Assembly: GCA_031279205.1 (NCBI GenBank) | Contig: JAITIX010000060.1 | Span: forward strand, 1 to 39,215 | Reading direction: 5' to 3' | Source: Treponema sp. | GTDB taxonomy: Bacteria; Spirochaetota; Spirochaetia; Treponematales; Breznakiellaceae | DNA length: 39,215 nucleotides | In this document: positions 1 through 7,839 of the stretch, piece by piece | Layout: each line of letters starts with the position of its first letter | Position numbering within the stretch: the stretch's first letter is position 1 | Notes under the pieces: generated by a model | Told to the model about the DNA's origin: nothing | What the model saw: the letters and a program-made list of their open reading frames with translations, nothing else | The model's database searches: none | Program-made: the position numbers and the translations under genes

Positions 1-126
1 GTTCGGTAAATGGTTACGGAAGTTCGGTAAATGGTTACGGAAGTTCGGTAAATGGTTACGGAAGTTCGGTAAATGGTTACGGAAGTTCGGTAAATGGTTA
101 CGGAAGTTCGGTAAATGGCTATAGAA
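1..126. repeat. 21-bp tandem repeat array, window left edge
   Basis: Six head-to-tail copies of a 21-nt unit beginning gttcggtaaatggttacgg. The last copy (106-126) is degenerate. The array probably continues to the left of the window. Because 21 is a multiple of 3, one plus frame reads a seven-residue repeat FGKWLRK that ends at a TAG at 122-124, and another reads SVNGYGS. It may be the tail of a repetitive gene or a non-coding minisatellite; the sequence does not decide. The next gene starts about 80 bp downstream. Confidence 0.95.
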
Positions 127-208
127 GTTCAGAGGCGTTTTGCGTCATTATTGGGGGGAAGTTTTATCTATATCTCTAATAGAGGGGAAAAACCCAAAGG
201 AGTAAAGA

Positions 209-898
209 ATGTCTGGTAAAGACTATGTTGATCACAGTTACGCGGGCTACGACACGCAGCTTAAGCTTGTTGCTGACGCCGTAGAAGAGAACACAAAGGC
301 GGGAGGGAGCTGGACCCATATCCCGCAGGAAGACAGGAACACGGTGAAATCGCTCTATGACGATTTTCACCCCCGCCATGTCGCGGCGGAGCGTCCGTCT
401 CGCAGCAAGATTGATGTGGAGGAGCGGCTTGAAGCCCGCAAGCGGACGGTGCCTGTTTTCCGCAACTTCTGCCAGCGCTTCTTCTATAATGTGCCTAACT
501 TTATAACGAATGCACAGCTTGAAAGCATGAACCTACGCCCCCGCGACAAAACCAGAACGTCCCACGGTAAACCGCAATGGCGGGTGGTAATTGAGATCGA
601 GCCGAGCAAGACCCGCACGCACACGATCCGCTGGCACGTTGATGAAACCAAAGACAGGGCGACGCCGGACGACTGCAACGGCTGGGTGCTGGTGTACAAG
701 GCGCTTGAGGAAGGCGAACCCGTGCCGCGAGACGGCGAAGACCTGTCCCACAGTCAGTTGGTAACGCGCAACCCCTACGTGGTTGAACACAAGAGCGAGG
801 ACGAGGGCAAGCGCATTGCCTACTGCGGCGCTTTCCAGTCGAAAAGTAGGGGTCTCATGGGTGATTGGGGAGAAGTAGTGGTAGCCGTGCTGTCGTGA
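209..898 (+). CDS. Conserved hypothetical protein, two-domain (paralogue of 20151-20819)
   Basis: A 229-residue protein of unknown function. The start is set by an AAAGGAG ribosome site at about 196-202. It has no signal peptide or membrane segment. The first ~110 residues look helical and charged; the rest has a beta-rich look. It aligns by eye with the product of 20151-20819: a W.HIP motif near residue 35, a shared R..F...F.....P block around 75-90, then MxxR/N, an RW motif, and a GKR.Y/AYCGxxxxx...G...V.A pattern at the C-terminus. The paralogue is more typical of the family; this copy has lost several positions (for example the PHTP segment). Both copies lie directly downstream of a 21-bp tandem array. 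I do not recognise a function. No operon partner is evident. Confidence 0.8.
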   Translation: MSGKDYVDHSYAGYDTQLKLVADAVEENTKAGGSWTHIPQEDRNTVKSLYDDFHPRHVAAERPSRSKIDVEERLEARKRTVPVFRNFCQRFFYNVPNFITNAQLESMNLRPRDKTRTSHGKPQWRVVIEIEPSKTRTHTIRWHVDETKDRATPDDCNGWVLVYKALEEGEPVPRDGEDLSHSQLVTRNPYVVEHKSEDEGKRIAYCGAFQSKSRGLMGDWGEVVVAVLS

Positions 899-918
899 GC
901 AGGCTGGATGCTGTGTCC

Positions 919-950
919 CAGGGCGGTGTCCGTTAAAGAGGACGCTGCCC
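919..950 (+). terminator. Hairpin after hypothetical gene
   Basis: agggcggtgtcc and ggacgctgccct can pair over 12 positions with two non-Watson-Crick pairs around an 8-nt loop, 20 bp after the stop codon. There is no U-run behind it, so a classical intrinsic terminator is doubtful. Confidence 0.3.
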
Positions 951-1018
951 TCCATTGCCCTCCCAAGCCCCTGCACATGGTTTCCGGCGTAAAGGAATAG
1001 AGAGAAGGAATAGATTAC

Positions 1019-2500
1019 GTGATGAAAAGAAGAATCTTGTCCGGGAGACTTGCTCTCGGCGTAACAGCGCTGGTTCAAGCGCTCGTCTCCTGTGCGGGAA
1101 AAGAGCAGGCGCTTCCCTATTCGGGCTTCCGTCCACTGGGAGACCTGACGATCACCGAGAACCCTTCTCTCTGGGGAGAACTGAATACCCACGATCCCGC
1201 AATCATCAAAGACAACGACTATTACTATGTGTTTTCCACTGACGCCTCTCTGGGAAACCTTCACCCTCTGGGCGTGCAGATTCGCCGCTCAAGAGACCTT
1301 ATTACCTGGGAATACCGAGGGGCGGCTTTTAAGGACTTTGAAAAAGACTGCGCCGAAGCCATCGCCTATGCGGGGCTTAAACCTCAAAACAAGGATGGAC
1401 TCTGGGCGCCGGACATCGTAAAGGTCAACGGGAAGTACCGGCTCTACTTTTCTGCCTCCACGTTTGGTTCTTCCCGGTCATGCATTGCTCTGGCAGAGGC
1501 AAACAACATCGAAGGTCCCTACCATTACCTAGGCATGGTGCTTAAAAGCAATGCCAATGCTTTACGGGAACCAAACGCCATTGATCCTGCTGTTGTTGTG
1601 GACGCTTCCGGAAACCAGTACCTGTCGTATGGCTCGTTTTTCGGCGGCATCTTCCTGGTTCCTCTTGATGAGAAGACTGGTTTTGTGGAGCTGGAGGCTG
1701 TTCCTCGTCGGATTGCTGGTCTTCGCCACGCTGCTGTGGAGGGTTCCTGCATTGTGTACCTGAAAGACAGCGGCTATTACTACCTGTTCCTGTCCTACGG
1801 TTCTCTTTCTCATGACTACAATATCCGCGTAGGCCGTTCCCGGGACGTGGATGGTCCCTACCTGGATGCTCAGGGCAACGATCTGGCTGATCTGGTTCCT
1901 GGTAACGCGGGGGACGTGGGGACGAAACTCATGGGAGGCTATACCTTTGGCGGAAATCAAACGCCGGAGCCCGCTGAGCGGTACAAGGCTCCGGGTCATA
2001 ACAGCGTCCTTGTTGACCAGCGCTCCGGCGGGGCGGCCTTTTTCATTGTTCACCATGTCCGCAGCTACGGCCTTCCCGATTATTGGTTTTACATGAACGT
2101 CCGGCGTTTTTTTCTGAACCGCTGGCACTGGCCTGTGGCGTCGCCCCTGCGCTATCAGGGAGAAGAACCCGGCGCCCTGAGCCTTCCGGAGGGAGACTAC
2201 GATCTGGTGGAACACCGCTCCGACTCCAACGGGGAAAGCCACGATTCCCGGGCATTCAGGTTCCGGGATGGCGCAATCTACGCGGCCTCGCCGGAGAATA
2301 CGGGCGAAGCCTTGGGGACGTACCGTACCTACGACGGCTTTCGCATGGAGCTTACCCTTGAAGGAAGGCCTTACGACGGCGTTGCCCTCATCCAGTACGA
2401 TGCTCATGGCCGGGAGGTTCGTACCTTTACCCTGATGAGCGAAGACGGCCTGTGTATCTGGGGGCGGCTGGGCGGGAATGGCCTTGGGTCTTCAGGCTAA
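1019..2500 (+). CDS. GH43 endo-alpha-1,5-L-arabinanase, lipoprotein
   Basis: Predicted surface lipoprotein that cuts the alpha-1,5 backbone of arabinan. The N-terminus is a type II signal peptide with a lipobox ending at Cys25 (ALVSC). The five-bladed propeller signatures of GH43 are present: general-base Asp59 in NTHDPAIIK, the LWAPDIV block, pKa-modulating Asp189 in NAIDPAV, the general acid Glu241 in AAVEGS, and GHNS, which probably holds the metal-associated His. After ~350 residues follows a small C-terminal beta domain of the kind found in bacterial arabinanases. The start is ambiguous between GTG at 1019 and ATG at 1022; AGAAGGAA at 1003-1010 serves both. It stands just upstream of the arabinan uptake operon but is separated from it by a hairpin and promoter, so it is probably transcribed separately. 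Confidence 0.9.
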   Translation: MMKRRILSGRLALGVTALVQALVSCAGKEQALPYSGFRPLGDLTITENPSLWGELNTHDPAIIKDNDYYYVFSTDASLGNLHPLGVQIRRSRDLITWEYRGAAFKDFEKDCAEAIAYAGLKPQNKDGLWAPDIVKVNGKYRLYFSASTFGSSRSCIALAEANNIEGPYHYLGMVLKSNANALREPNAIDPAVVVDASGNQYLSYGSFFGGIFLVPLDEKTGFVELEAVPRRIAGLRHAAVEGSCIVYLKDSGYYYLFLSYGSLSHDYNIRVGRSRDVDGPYLDAQGNDLADLVPGNAGDVGTKLMGGYTFGGNQTPEPAERYKAPGHNSVLVDQRSGGAAFFIVHHVRSYGLPDYWFYMNVRRFFLNRWHWPVASPLRYQGEEPGALSLPEGDYDLVEHRSDSNGESHDSRAFRFRDGAIYAASPENTGEALGTYRTYDGFRMELTLEGRPYDGVALIQYDAHGREVRTFTLMSEDGLCIWGRLGGNGLGSSG

Positions 2501-2533
2501 TCAGGGTGCATGAGGGTTGGGAGGAATATACCT

Positions 2534-2560
2534 ATATATATCATAAGTAATGATATATAT
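2534..2560. promoter_or_regulatory. AT-rich palindrome upstream of the arabinan operon
   Basis: Perfect 11-bp inverted repeat atatatatcat / atgatatatat around a 5-nt loop, followed by tatttttatt. It lies 34 bp after the GH43 stop and 8 bp before the -35 box of the next promoter. It could be the GH43 terminator, an operator for the operon, or both. Confidence 0.55.
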
Positions 2561-2568
2561 TATTTTTA

Positions 2569-2597
2569 TTGACAGCTAAAAATTTGCTCCTTATACT
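2569..2597 (+). promoter_or_regulatory. Sigma-70 promoter of the arabinan operon
   Basis: TTGACA at 2569-2574, a spacer of exactly 17 nt, then TATACT at 2592-2597. The solute-binding protein start is 54 bp further on, which leaves a leader of about 45 nt. This is one of the best promoter matches in the window. Confidence 0.8.
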
Positions 2598-2650
2598 ATT
2601 CCTAGAGTGTCGTAGAATACTCGAATCTTTATGGTACGGAGAAAGAAAAG

Positions 2651-3946
2651 ATGAGACTTTACAAAAGACCGTTTTTGCTTGGTATGCTGCTTTTTCTTAT
2701 GGCGGCGTTTGTTTTCGGGAGTGGTGGAAAAGATGACGCCGCAGGGAAAGGAGTTACCATTCAGTTCTGGAACCAGTGGGTGGGTTCTGATGGAGATACT
2801 CTTGTGGATATCGTAAACACCTTCAACAGAACTAATCCTTGGAACATCAAAGTTGAAATGACCATCATGAATGGGATTGCGGAAAAGTTGGCCACTTCGT
2901 TTCCTGCTGGAGAGGCTTCCACGCTTTTGTTGCTTAATACTGGTGAACGATTTATGTATCAGGAATTTCTGCATCAGATGGATGATATTTGGACAAACAC
3001 CACCCTCAAAGAATCTGATTTTCTGAAAAGCTCTTTAGAAGAATGCCGGGTTGATGGGGAACTCTATAGTATACCCTTTCAGAATTCTTCTATGTTTTTG
3101 TACTACAATAAAGACCTACTGGCCAAAGCGGGGCTGGATCCCGATAAACCGCCTATGAGTTTTGAAGAATGGACTGACATGGCACAGAAAATAACCGATC
3201 TCAATAATAATGTGTACGGCTCGGGCATTTTTAAATCGTATTGGGGGCAACAGATGCCTTTCTGGGAGATTGCCGGCGGCAAAATTATCACCGAGGTTTC
3301 TCCCGGCAAATATAAAGTCAACATCCAGGGGAATGTGGGCTATAGGAAAACTTTGGAGTGGGAGAAATACCTCTTTGATAATAATATCAACCCCTTGGAA
3401 GATGACATAGATTCTATGTTCAGGGCAAACCAGATTGGTATTATGGTTAATGGACCCTGGCTTGCGGCGGGAGCCGATGCATCGGGCATTAATTTTGAAA
3501 TGGCTAAAATTTTTGGTGTTGAACCCATTGGCCGAGTTGAGGGATTCTTTATTTCAAAGAGTTCTACTCCTGAACAAATACTGGCGGCGGAGCGGTTTAT
3601 CCAGTGGTGGTATCAGGGAAATGACGGTAAAGAACTTGCCAAGACTGGTGGTGGCAGGTGGGCATTTGAAATTGGCTTCCCCGCTTCTTATATTCCGCTT
3701 ATCAATGCGCCAGAGTATAAAGCGTCAAAACGTTTACAGACGCTGACGGTAAAGGATGCGGGTTTTGCTACTCTTATGGGCGCGCCTGCGTCCTTTATGG
3801 GTAATACCCAGGCTTTGGACGTTATTGGCAACACTGCGCAGGCTGTTATTTATGGTACTCCCATTGATGAAGCTTTAACAAATGCTCAAAAAGAAGTAGA
3901 AGCGATTGTTGTGCAATTCCACGGGCAAAGCGCGCTGGCAAGGTAG
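2651..3946 (+). CDS. ABC sugar-binding protein (family 1), arabino-oligosaccharide
   Basis: Extracellular solute-binding protein of 431 residues that should capture arabino-oligosaccharides for the permeases at 6064-7818. Residues 1-24 form a signal peptide with a basic start and a hydrophobic core ending VFGSGG; there is no cysteine, so it is not an obvious lipoprotein. The mature protein starts with the typical VTIQFWNQW strand and has the family features PFQNSSMFLYYNKDLL and MVNGPWLA. Length is normal. Substrate is inferred from the operon, not from binding residues. It is the first gene after the promoter and is followed by a strong hairpin, which fits higher expression than the permeases. 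The MalK-type ATPase must be encoded elsewhere. Confidence 0.88.
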   Translation: MRLYKRPFLLGMLLFLMAAFVFGSGGKDDAAGKGVTIQFWNQWVGSDGDTLVDIVNTFNRTNPWNIKVEMTIMNGIAEKLATSFPAGEASTLLLLNTGERFMYQEFLHQMDDIWTNTTLKESDFLKSSLEECRVDGELYSIPFQNSSMFLYYNKDLLAKAGLDPDKPPMSFEEWTDMAQKITDLNNNVYGSGIFKSYWGQQMPFWEIAGGKIITEVSPGKYKVNIQGNVGYRKTLEWEKYLFDNNINPLEDDIDSMFRANQIGIMVNGPWLAAGADASGINFEMAKIFGVEPIGRVEGFFISKSSTPEQILAAERFIQWWYQGNDGKELAKTGGGRWAFEIGFPASYIPLINAPEYKASKRLQTLTVKDAGFATLMGAPASFMGNTQALDVIGNTAQAVIYGTPIDEALTNAQKEVEAIVVQFHGQSALAR

Positions 3947-3956
3947 GAGAGAATAG

Positions 3957-3984
3957 CAGGCGCATTGATAAATCAATGCGCCTG
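3957..3984 (+). promoter_or_regulatory. Intercistronic hairpin after the binding-protein gene
   Basis: Perfect 13-bp inverted repeat caggcgcattgat / atcaatgcgcctg separated by only 2 nt, 10 bp after the binding-protein stop. There is no U-run. Its place suggests 3' protection of the first cistron's mRNA or partial attenuation, as known for other binding-protein/permease operons. Confidence 0.65.
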
Positions 3985-4046
3985 GTTGAAAGAATGGGTT
4001 GCAAAACAGCCAGTTCTATTACGAGTATAATTTTAGGAGGACATCC

Positions 4047-6059
4047 ATGAGTTTCAAGGAAAAAGATAGAATCCCATACACAGATATACACATGATTAAC
4101 AATGGTATTGCGGCAATGAGTTTAAGTTTTGCAGATGCTTTTGAAGAACAAGCGTTAACGTATACCCGAATTATATGTCTCAAGAATAATGATGATAATA
4201 ATGGCACTCTTATTGCTACTTGTGATCAACATTCATGGGTGAATGATGAGCAGGTTTGGCCGATTTATACTAGTACTAATGGCGGTGCGAGATGGAATCA
4301 TATCGCTGATGTAACCGATACGATATTTGGTACAAATAGAAAGGCACAGCCTATGCTTTTTGAGTTGCCCCAAGATGTTGGTTCGATAAAAAAGGGTACA
4401 ATACTCTTAGCAGGTAATTTAGTTCCATTTGACAATTCTTCTTCCCGCATTGTTATTTATCAAAGTATCGATTTAGGAAGGACATGGACATTCTTAAGTA
4501 CCGTTGATACAGGTGGACCTTTTATCTATGATCCTTCTCCCGAATCAACCACGACAACAATATGGGAACCCTTTTTATATCTTGATTCTTTTGGACATCT
4601 GGTTTGTGCATATTCTGATGAGCGTCAAAAAGACGCCGGTATTTTACAGGCGCTTTGTCTGAGGTACAGTAATGATGGGCATGTATGGAGCGACTTAATT
4701 AATATTGTCGCAATACCAAATCATAACGATAGACCAGGTATGATTACTGTAAGCAAATTGCCTAGCGGCAGGTATATTGCAAGCTATGAGGTTGTCAACC
4801 TTCCAAGCTTGCAACAAAATAGTTCCGTTGTATATTGTAAATTCTCAGATGATGGTATCACTTGGACGGCAGATGATGTTGGAGATTTGGTTAAAACGAT
4901 AAATGGCCTTGCTATGGGATCATCTCCATATATAAAATGGGTCGATGCAGGCGGTCCTAATGGTATGGTCATTATTGGATCAAAATGGGGTGTGAATCAA
5001 CATGGCGATATTATGGAAGGCGGGCAATGTTTTTTTGTGAATTATAATCTTGGCACCGGCTGCTGGGAGCGATTTCCTCAACCGCTTACTTGGAACGCTA
5101 CGGACATTGTTTATTTAGATGCTTTTAGCCAATGCCTTGAAACAAATGAGGACGATACCTTGCTTTACCAAACGGCAAACATTGTTAATATAGATCACAC
5201 GGGGATTGATCTGCGTTTTGGTTCTATACCTCTTTATCTTAGTATTTATGAAATGGAAAATGCGGTTTTAAATGATGTAACGATCGAGGATAGAAATGAT
5301 GCCTCAAATGGTAAAGAAATAGGATATTTTAATTATTCAAGGAGTAGTATTGAATTTAAAAATATTAAAGTGCCTTATGCGGGAACCTATGTTGTTTTTG
5401 TTCGATACAACAATGGAACAGATGGGGAGAGTAGGCATTTAGTTACCGTTAATAATGAAAATTCATATCGGATACTCTACCCTGTGACCGTTGATTGGAA
5501 TAGATATCAATGGGCATCCATTACATGTACGCTGAAATCCGGGAATAATAGCATTCGATTTGAATTTCTAGGGACATTTGCCGAGCTTGATTGTTTAGTT
5601 TTATTTAACAATGAAAATGATCTTTCAAGATATTTTATGATAAAAAACCGTCTGAGTGGTAAATTCTTGAGAGTTATAAAGGACTCGTTGGAAGAAAACA
5701 CCCTAATCAATCAACATGGATTTATTAATTCAAGTGGACAAATTTGGGTAGTAGAAAAGACAACAGGTACGAATTTCTTTCAATTCAGAAATAGAAACAG
5801 CAATATGTTGTGTCAAGTAATGAATGCTTCTATTGTACCGGGGGAGAAAATTGTACAGCATAGTAGTAATGGGCAAAATACCCAAAGTTGGATTTTGTCT
5901 CCTACTAGCGACGGGTATTTTTATATCATAAATAGAAATAGTGATTTATTGTTGTCCATAGCAACAGACCAAGAATCGGATGAATCTCCTGCGACACAAG
6001 AAAATAATGAACGTCAAGTATGGCAAGAGTGGACATTTGTTAAAGAAGGAGTACAATAG
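4047..6059 (+). CDS. GH93-like exo-arabinanase with CBM6/35-like and ricin-B-like modules
   Basis: 670 residues from ATG 4047, which follows an AGGAGG site at 4035-4040; the longer ORF from 3999 has no ribosome site. The first ~380 residues are a sialidase-like propeller with BNR-type blades (TSTNGGARW, SIDLGRTW, FSDDGITW), best matched to GH93 exo-alpha-1,5-L-arabinanases, which release arabinobiose from chain ends. A CBM6/CBM35-like beta-sandwich follows (about 410-545), then a ricin-B-like trefoil (about 548-670) with repeated Q-x-W motifs. Neither start gives a signal peptide, which is odd for an enzyme with two carbohydrate-binding modules. The gene is clearly richer in A/T codons than both neighbours, which suggests acquisition by transfer. 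GH33 sialidase is the main alternative, but the operon favours arabinan. Confidence 0.75.
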   Translation: MSFKEKDRIPYTDIHMINNGIAAMSLSFADAFEEQALTYTRIICLKNNDDNNGTLIATCDQHSWVNDEQVWPIYTSTNGGARWNHIADVTDTIFGTNRKAQPMLFELPQDVGSIKKGTILLAGNLVPFDNSSSRIVIYQSIDLGRTWTFLSTVDTGGPFIYDPSPESTTTTIWEPFLYLDSFGHLVCAYSDERQKDAGILQALCLRYSNDGHVWSDLINIVAIPNHNDRPGMITVSKLPSGRYIASYEVVNLPSLQQNSSVVYCKFSDDGITWTADDVGDLVKTINGLAMGSSPYIKWVDAGGPNGMVIIGSKWGVNQHGDIMEGGQCFFVNYNLGTGCWERFPQPLTWNATDIVYLDAFSQCLETNEDDTLLYQTANIVNIDHTGIDLRFGSIPLYLSIYEMENAVLNDVTIEDRNDASNGKEIGYFNYSRSSIEFKNIKVPYAGTYVVFVRYNNGTDGESRHLVTVNNENSYRILYPVTVDWNRYQWASITCTLKSGNNSIRFEFLGTFAELDCLVLFNNENDLSRYFMIKNRLSGKFLRVIKDSLEENTLINQHGFINSSGQIWVVEKTTGTNFFQFRNRNSNMLCQVMNASIVPGEKIVQHSSNGQNTQSWILSPTSDGYFYIINRNSDLLLSIATDQESDESPATQENNERQVWQEWTFVKEGVQ

Positions 6060-6063
6060 AGAG

Positions 6064-6960
6064 ATGAAATCACCAGAAAAGCTCCATCCATTACAACAAA
6101 GGCAGTCTTTAACCCCGTATTTTTTTCTACTTCCCGCAGCGATGCTGATTCTTGTGTTCAATATCTTTCCCCTGCTCATGTCCTTTATGATTAGTACTAT
6201 GGATATGCAGATTTCATTTAGTTCTGCTCGATTCGTGGGTATAAAAAATTATATTGACGCCCTTGCGGATCGGCGGTTTATTAACAGCGTCGGGGTAACG
6301 CTGAAGTTTACGCTCCTTGAACTACCGGTCCAGACAGTACTGGGACTGTTCCTTTCCGCGATGCTTACCAAAAACACTACGGCCAATAAGATACTGCGGA
6401 GTATCTATTTTCTGCCCATCATTTGTTCCGCTACCGCCATCGGGATCATGTGGAATATGATACTCCACTCAAATATTGGGCTTATCACTTATTGGATAAG
6501 GGCGGCAGGGTCTGGCAGGGTGAATTTTTTGAATACCCCCGGTACTGCCCTTTACATAGTCCTCTTTGTTACGGTCTGGCGGACTTTTGGTATTTCAATC
6601 ATTATCATGGTAGCCTCCATGCAGAACGTTCCGGCTGATTATTATCAGGCTGCGGAGATCGATGGCGCGGGGAAAATACGGCAGTTCTTTTTCATCACCC
6701 TGCCCAGTATTATGCCGGCTTTCTGGTTCCTGTTGATGACCAGGGCCATAGGATCGCTACAGATATTTGATATTGTGTATACCCTGACCGGGGGCGGTCC
6801 AAACTTCACTACCGAAACTCTGGTTACCTATATTTATCGGAGGGCGGTCACCATGGGCGGAAACATGGGTTACGCGACGGCAATTTCAGAATTCCTATTT
6901 GTGTTTATCATGTTTATTACCTTTATCCAGTACCGAATCATGACAAAGACTGAACAATAG
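6064..6960 (+). CDS. ABC sugar permease, MalF/AraP type
   Basis: 298-residue inner-membrane permease, six predicted membrane helices, starting at ATG 6064 four bases after the previous stop codon (the ORF-track start at 5980 overlaps GH93 and lacks support). The segment around residues 195-215 carries the EAA loop (YYQAAEIDGAGKIRQFFFITLP) that contacts the ATPase. The C-terminus has the common FDIVYTLTGGGPNFTTETL block of MalF-like subunits. With the next gene it forms the channel for the binding protein at 2651. Confidence 0.92.
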   Translation: MKSPEKLHPLQQRQSLTPYFFLLPAAMLILVFNIFPLLMSFMISTMDMQISFSSARFVGIKNYIDALADRRFINSVGVTLKFTLLELPVQTVLGLFLSAMLTKNTTANKILRSIYFLPIICSATAIGIMWNMILHSNIGLITYWIRAAGSGRVNFLNTPGTALYIVLFVTVWRTFGISIIIMVASMQNVPADYYQAAEIDGAGKIRQFFFITLPSIMPAFWFLLMTRAIGSLQIFDIVYTLTGGGPNFTTETLVTYIYRRAVTMGGNMGYATAISEFLFVFIMFITFIQYRIMTKTEQ

Positions 6961-6975
6961 GCGAGGGAGGTAAAG

Positions 6976-7818
6976 ATGAATAGAAAGCGTCGTATCTGGA
7001 AAAATCAGTTTATTATGACCCCGATTATGATTATGCATATCATGCTTGCCATCATAATCCTACTGCCCATATTTTGGGTGTTAATGAGTTCCTTTAAACC
7101 GGAACCAAATATCATTGCATATCCGCCTACATTGCTGCCGAAATCTTTTACGACAAGTAATTTCATCAAAGTACAACAGCGTATTGATATTATCGGCTAT
7201 ATAAAAAATTCACTTATTTATGCTTTTGGCACCACCATACCGGCGATTTTTATTAATTCCCTAGCGGCATACGCCTTTGCCCGCTATAAATTCAAAGGCA
7301 AAGACATAATATTCATGGTATTTCTTGCTACCATGATGGTTCCCTTTCAGGTAATTATGGTACCTCTGTTTCTTGAAGTTCATGCCTTTGGTATGTATAA
7401 TACTTATCATGGCCTCATCATACCGCGGCTCGCCTCCGCTTATTGGATCTTTATGCTCAGGGCTGCTTTCGCAGGACTGCCGAAGGAACTTGAAGAAGCG
7501 GCCCGTATAGATGGCCTTACGGAGTTTGGAATTTACCGCAGGATCATGATGCCCCAGATTGTACCGGCTCTCATCACTATGTTGATCCTGAGTATCAATG
7601 GCAGTTGGAACGATCTTCTTTGGCCCCTCCTTATGACATCAAGTACCCAGATGAGTATGCTGGCAAATGGGCTTGCCATTTTTGTGGGTTCCCGTACTTC
7701 TGAATATGGGGCGGCTTTTGCTGGTTCTTTCCTTTCGCTTCTTCCTATGCTGGCGCTTTATATCTTTGGGCAGAAGTATTTTGTGGAGGGACAGGTGACT
7801 ACCGGACTCAAGGGCTGA
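6976..7818 (+). CDS. ABC sugar permease, MalG/AraQ type
   Basis: 280-residue partner permease starting 15 bp after the first one, with a GGGAGG ribosome site. It has six membrane segments, the LSSFKP motif after helix 1 typical of MalG-like subunits, and an EAA loop (ELEEAARIDGLTEFGIYRRIMMP). The C-terminus ends in the usual KYFVEGQVTTGLKG. No ATPase gene follows, so a shared MsmX/UgpC-like ATPase is expected elsewhere in the genome. Confidence 0.92.
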   Translation: MNRKRRIWKNQFIMTPIMIMHIMLAIIILLPIFWVLMSSFKPEPNIIAYPPTLLPKSFTTSNFIKVQQRIDIIGYIKNSLIYAFGTTIPAIFINSLAAYAFARYKFKGKDIIFMVFLATMMVPFQVIMVPLFLEVHAFGMYNTYHGLIIPRLASAYWIFMLRAAFAGLPKELEEAARIDGLTEFGIYRRIMMPQIVPALITMLILSINGSWNDLLWPLLMTSSTQMSMLANGLAIFVGSRTSEYGAAFAGSFLSLLPMLALYIFGQKYFVEGQVTTGLKG

Positions 7819-7839
7819 TCAATACACGAGGAGTATATT

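Noticed and set aside
1-126. CRISPR array
   Set aside because: Units are contiguous with no spacers, and no cas genes are present. The same applies to the other arrays.
533-1264. 243-codon minus-strand ORF
   Set aside because: Overlaps two well-supported plus-strand genes and has no recognisable domain.
1562-2407. 281-codon minus-strand ORF inside GH43
   Set aside because: Shadow of the arabinanase coding frame.
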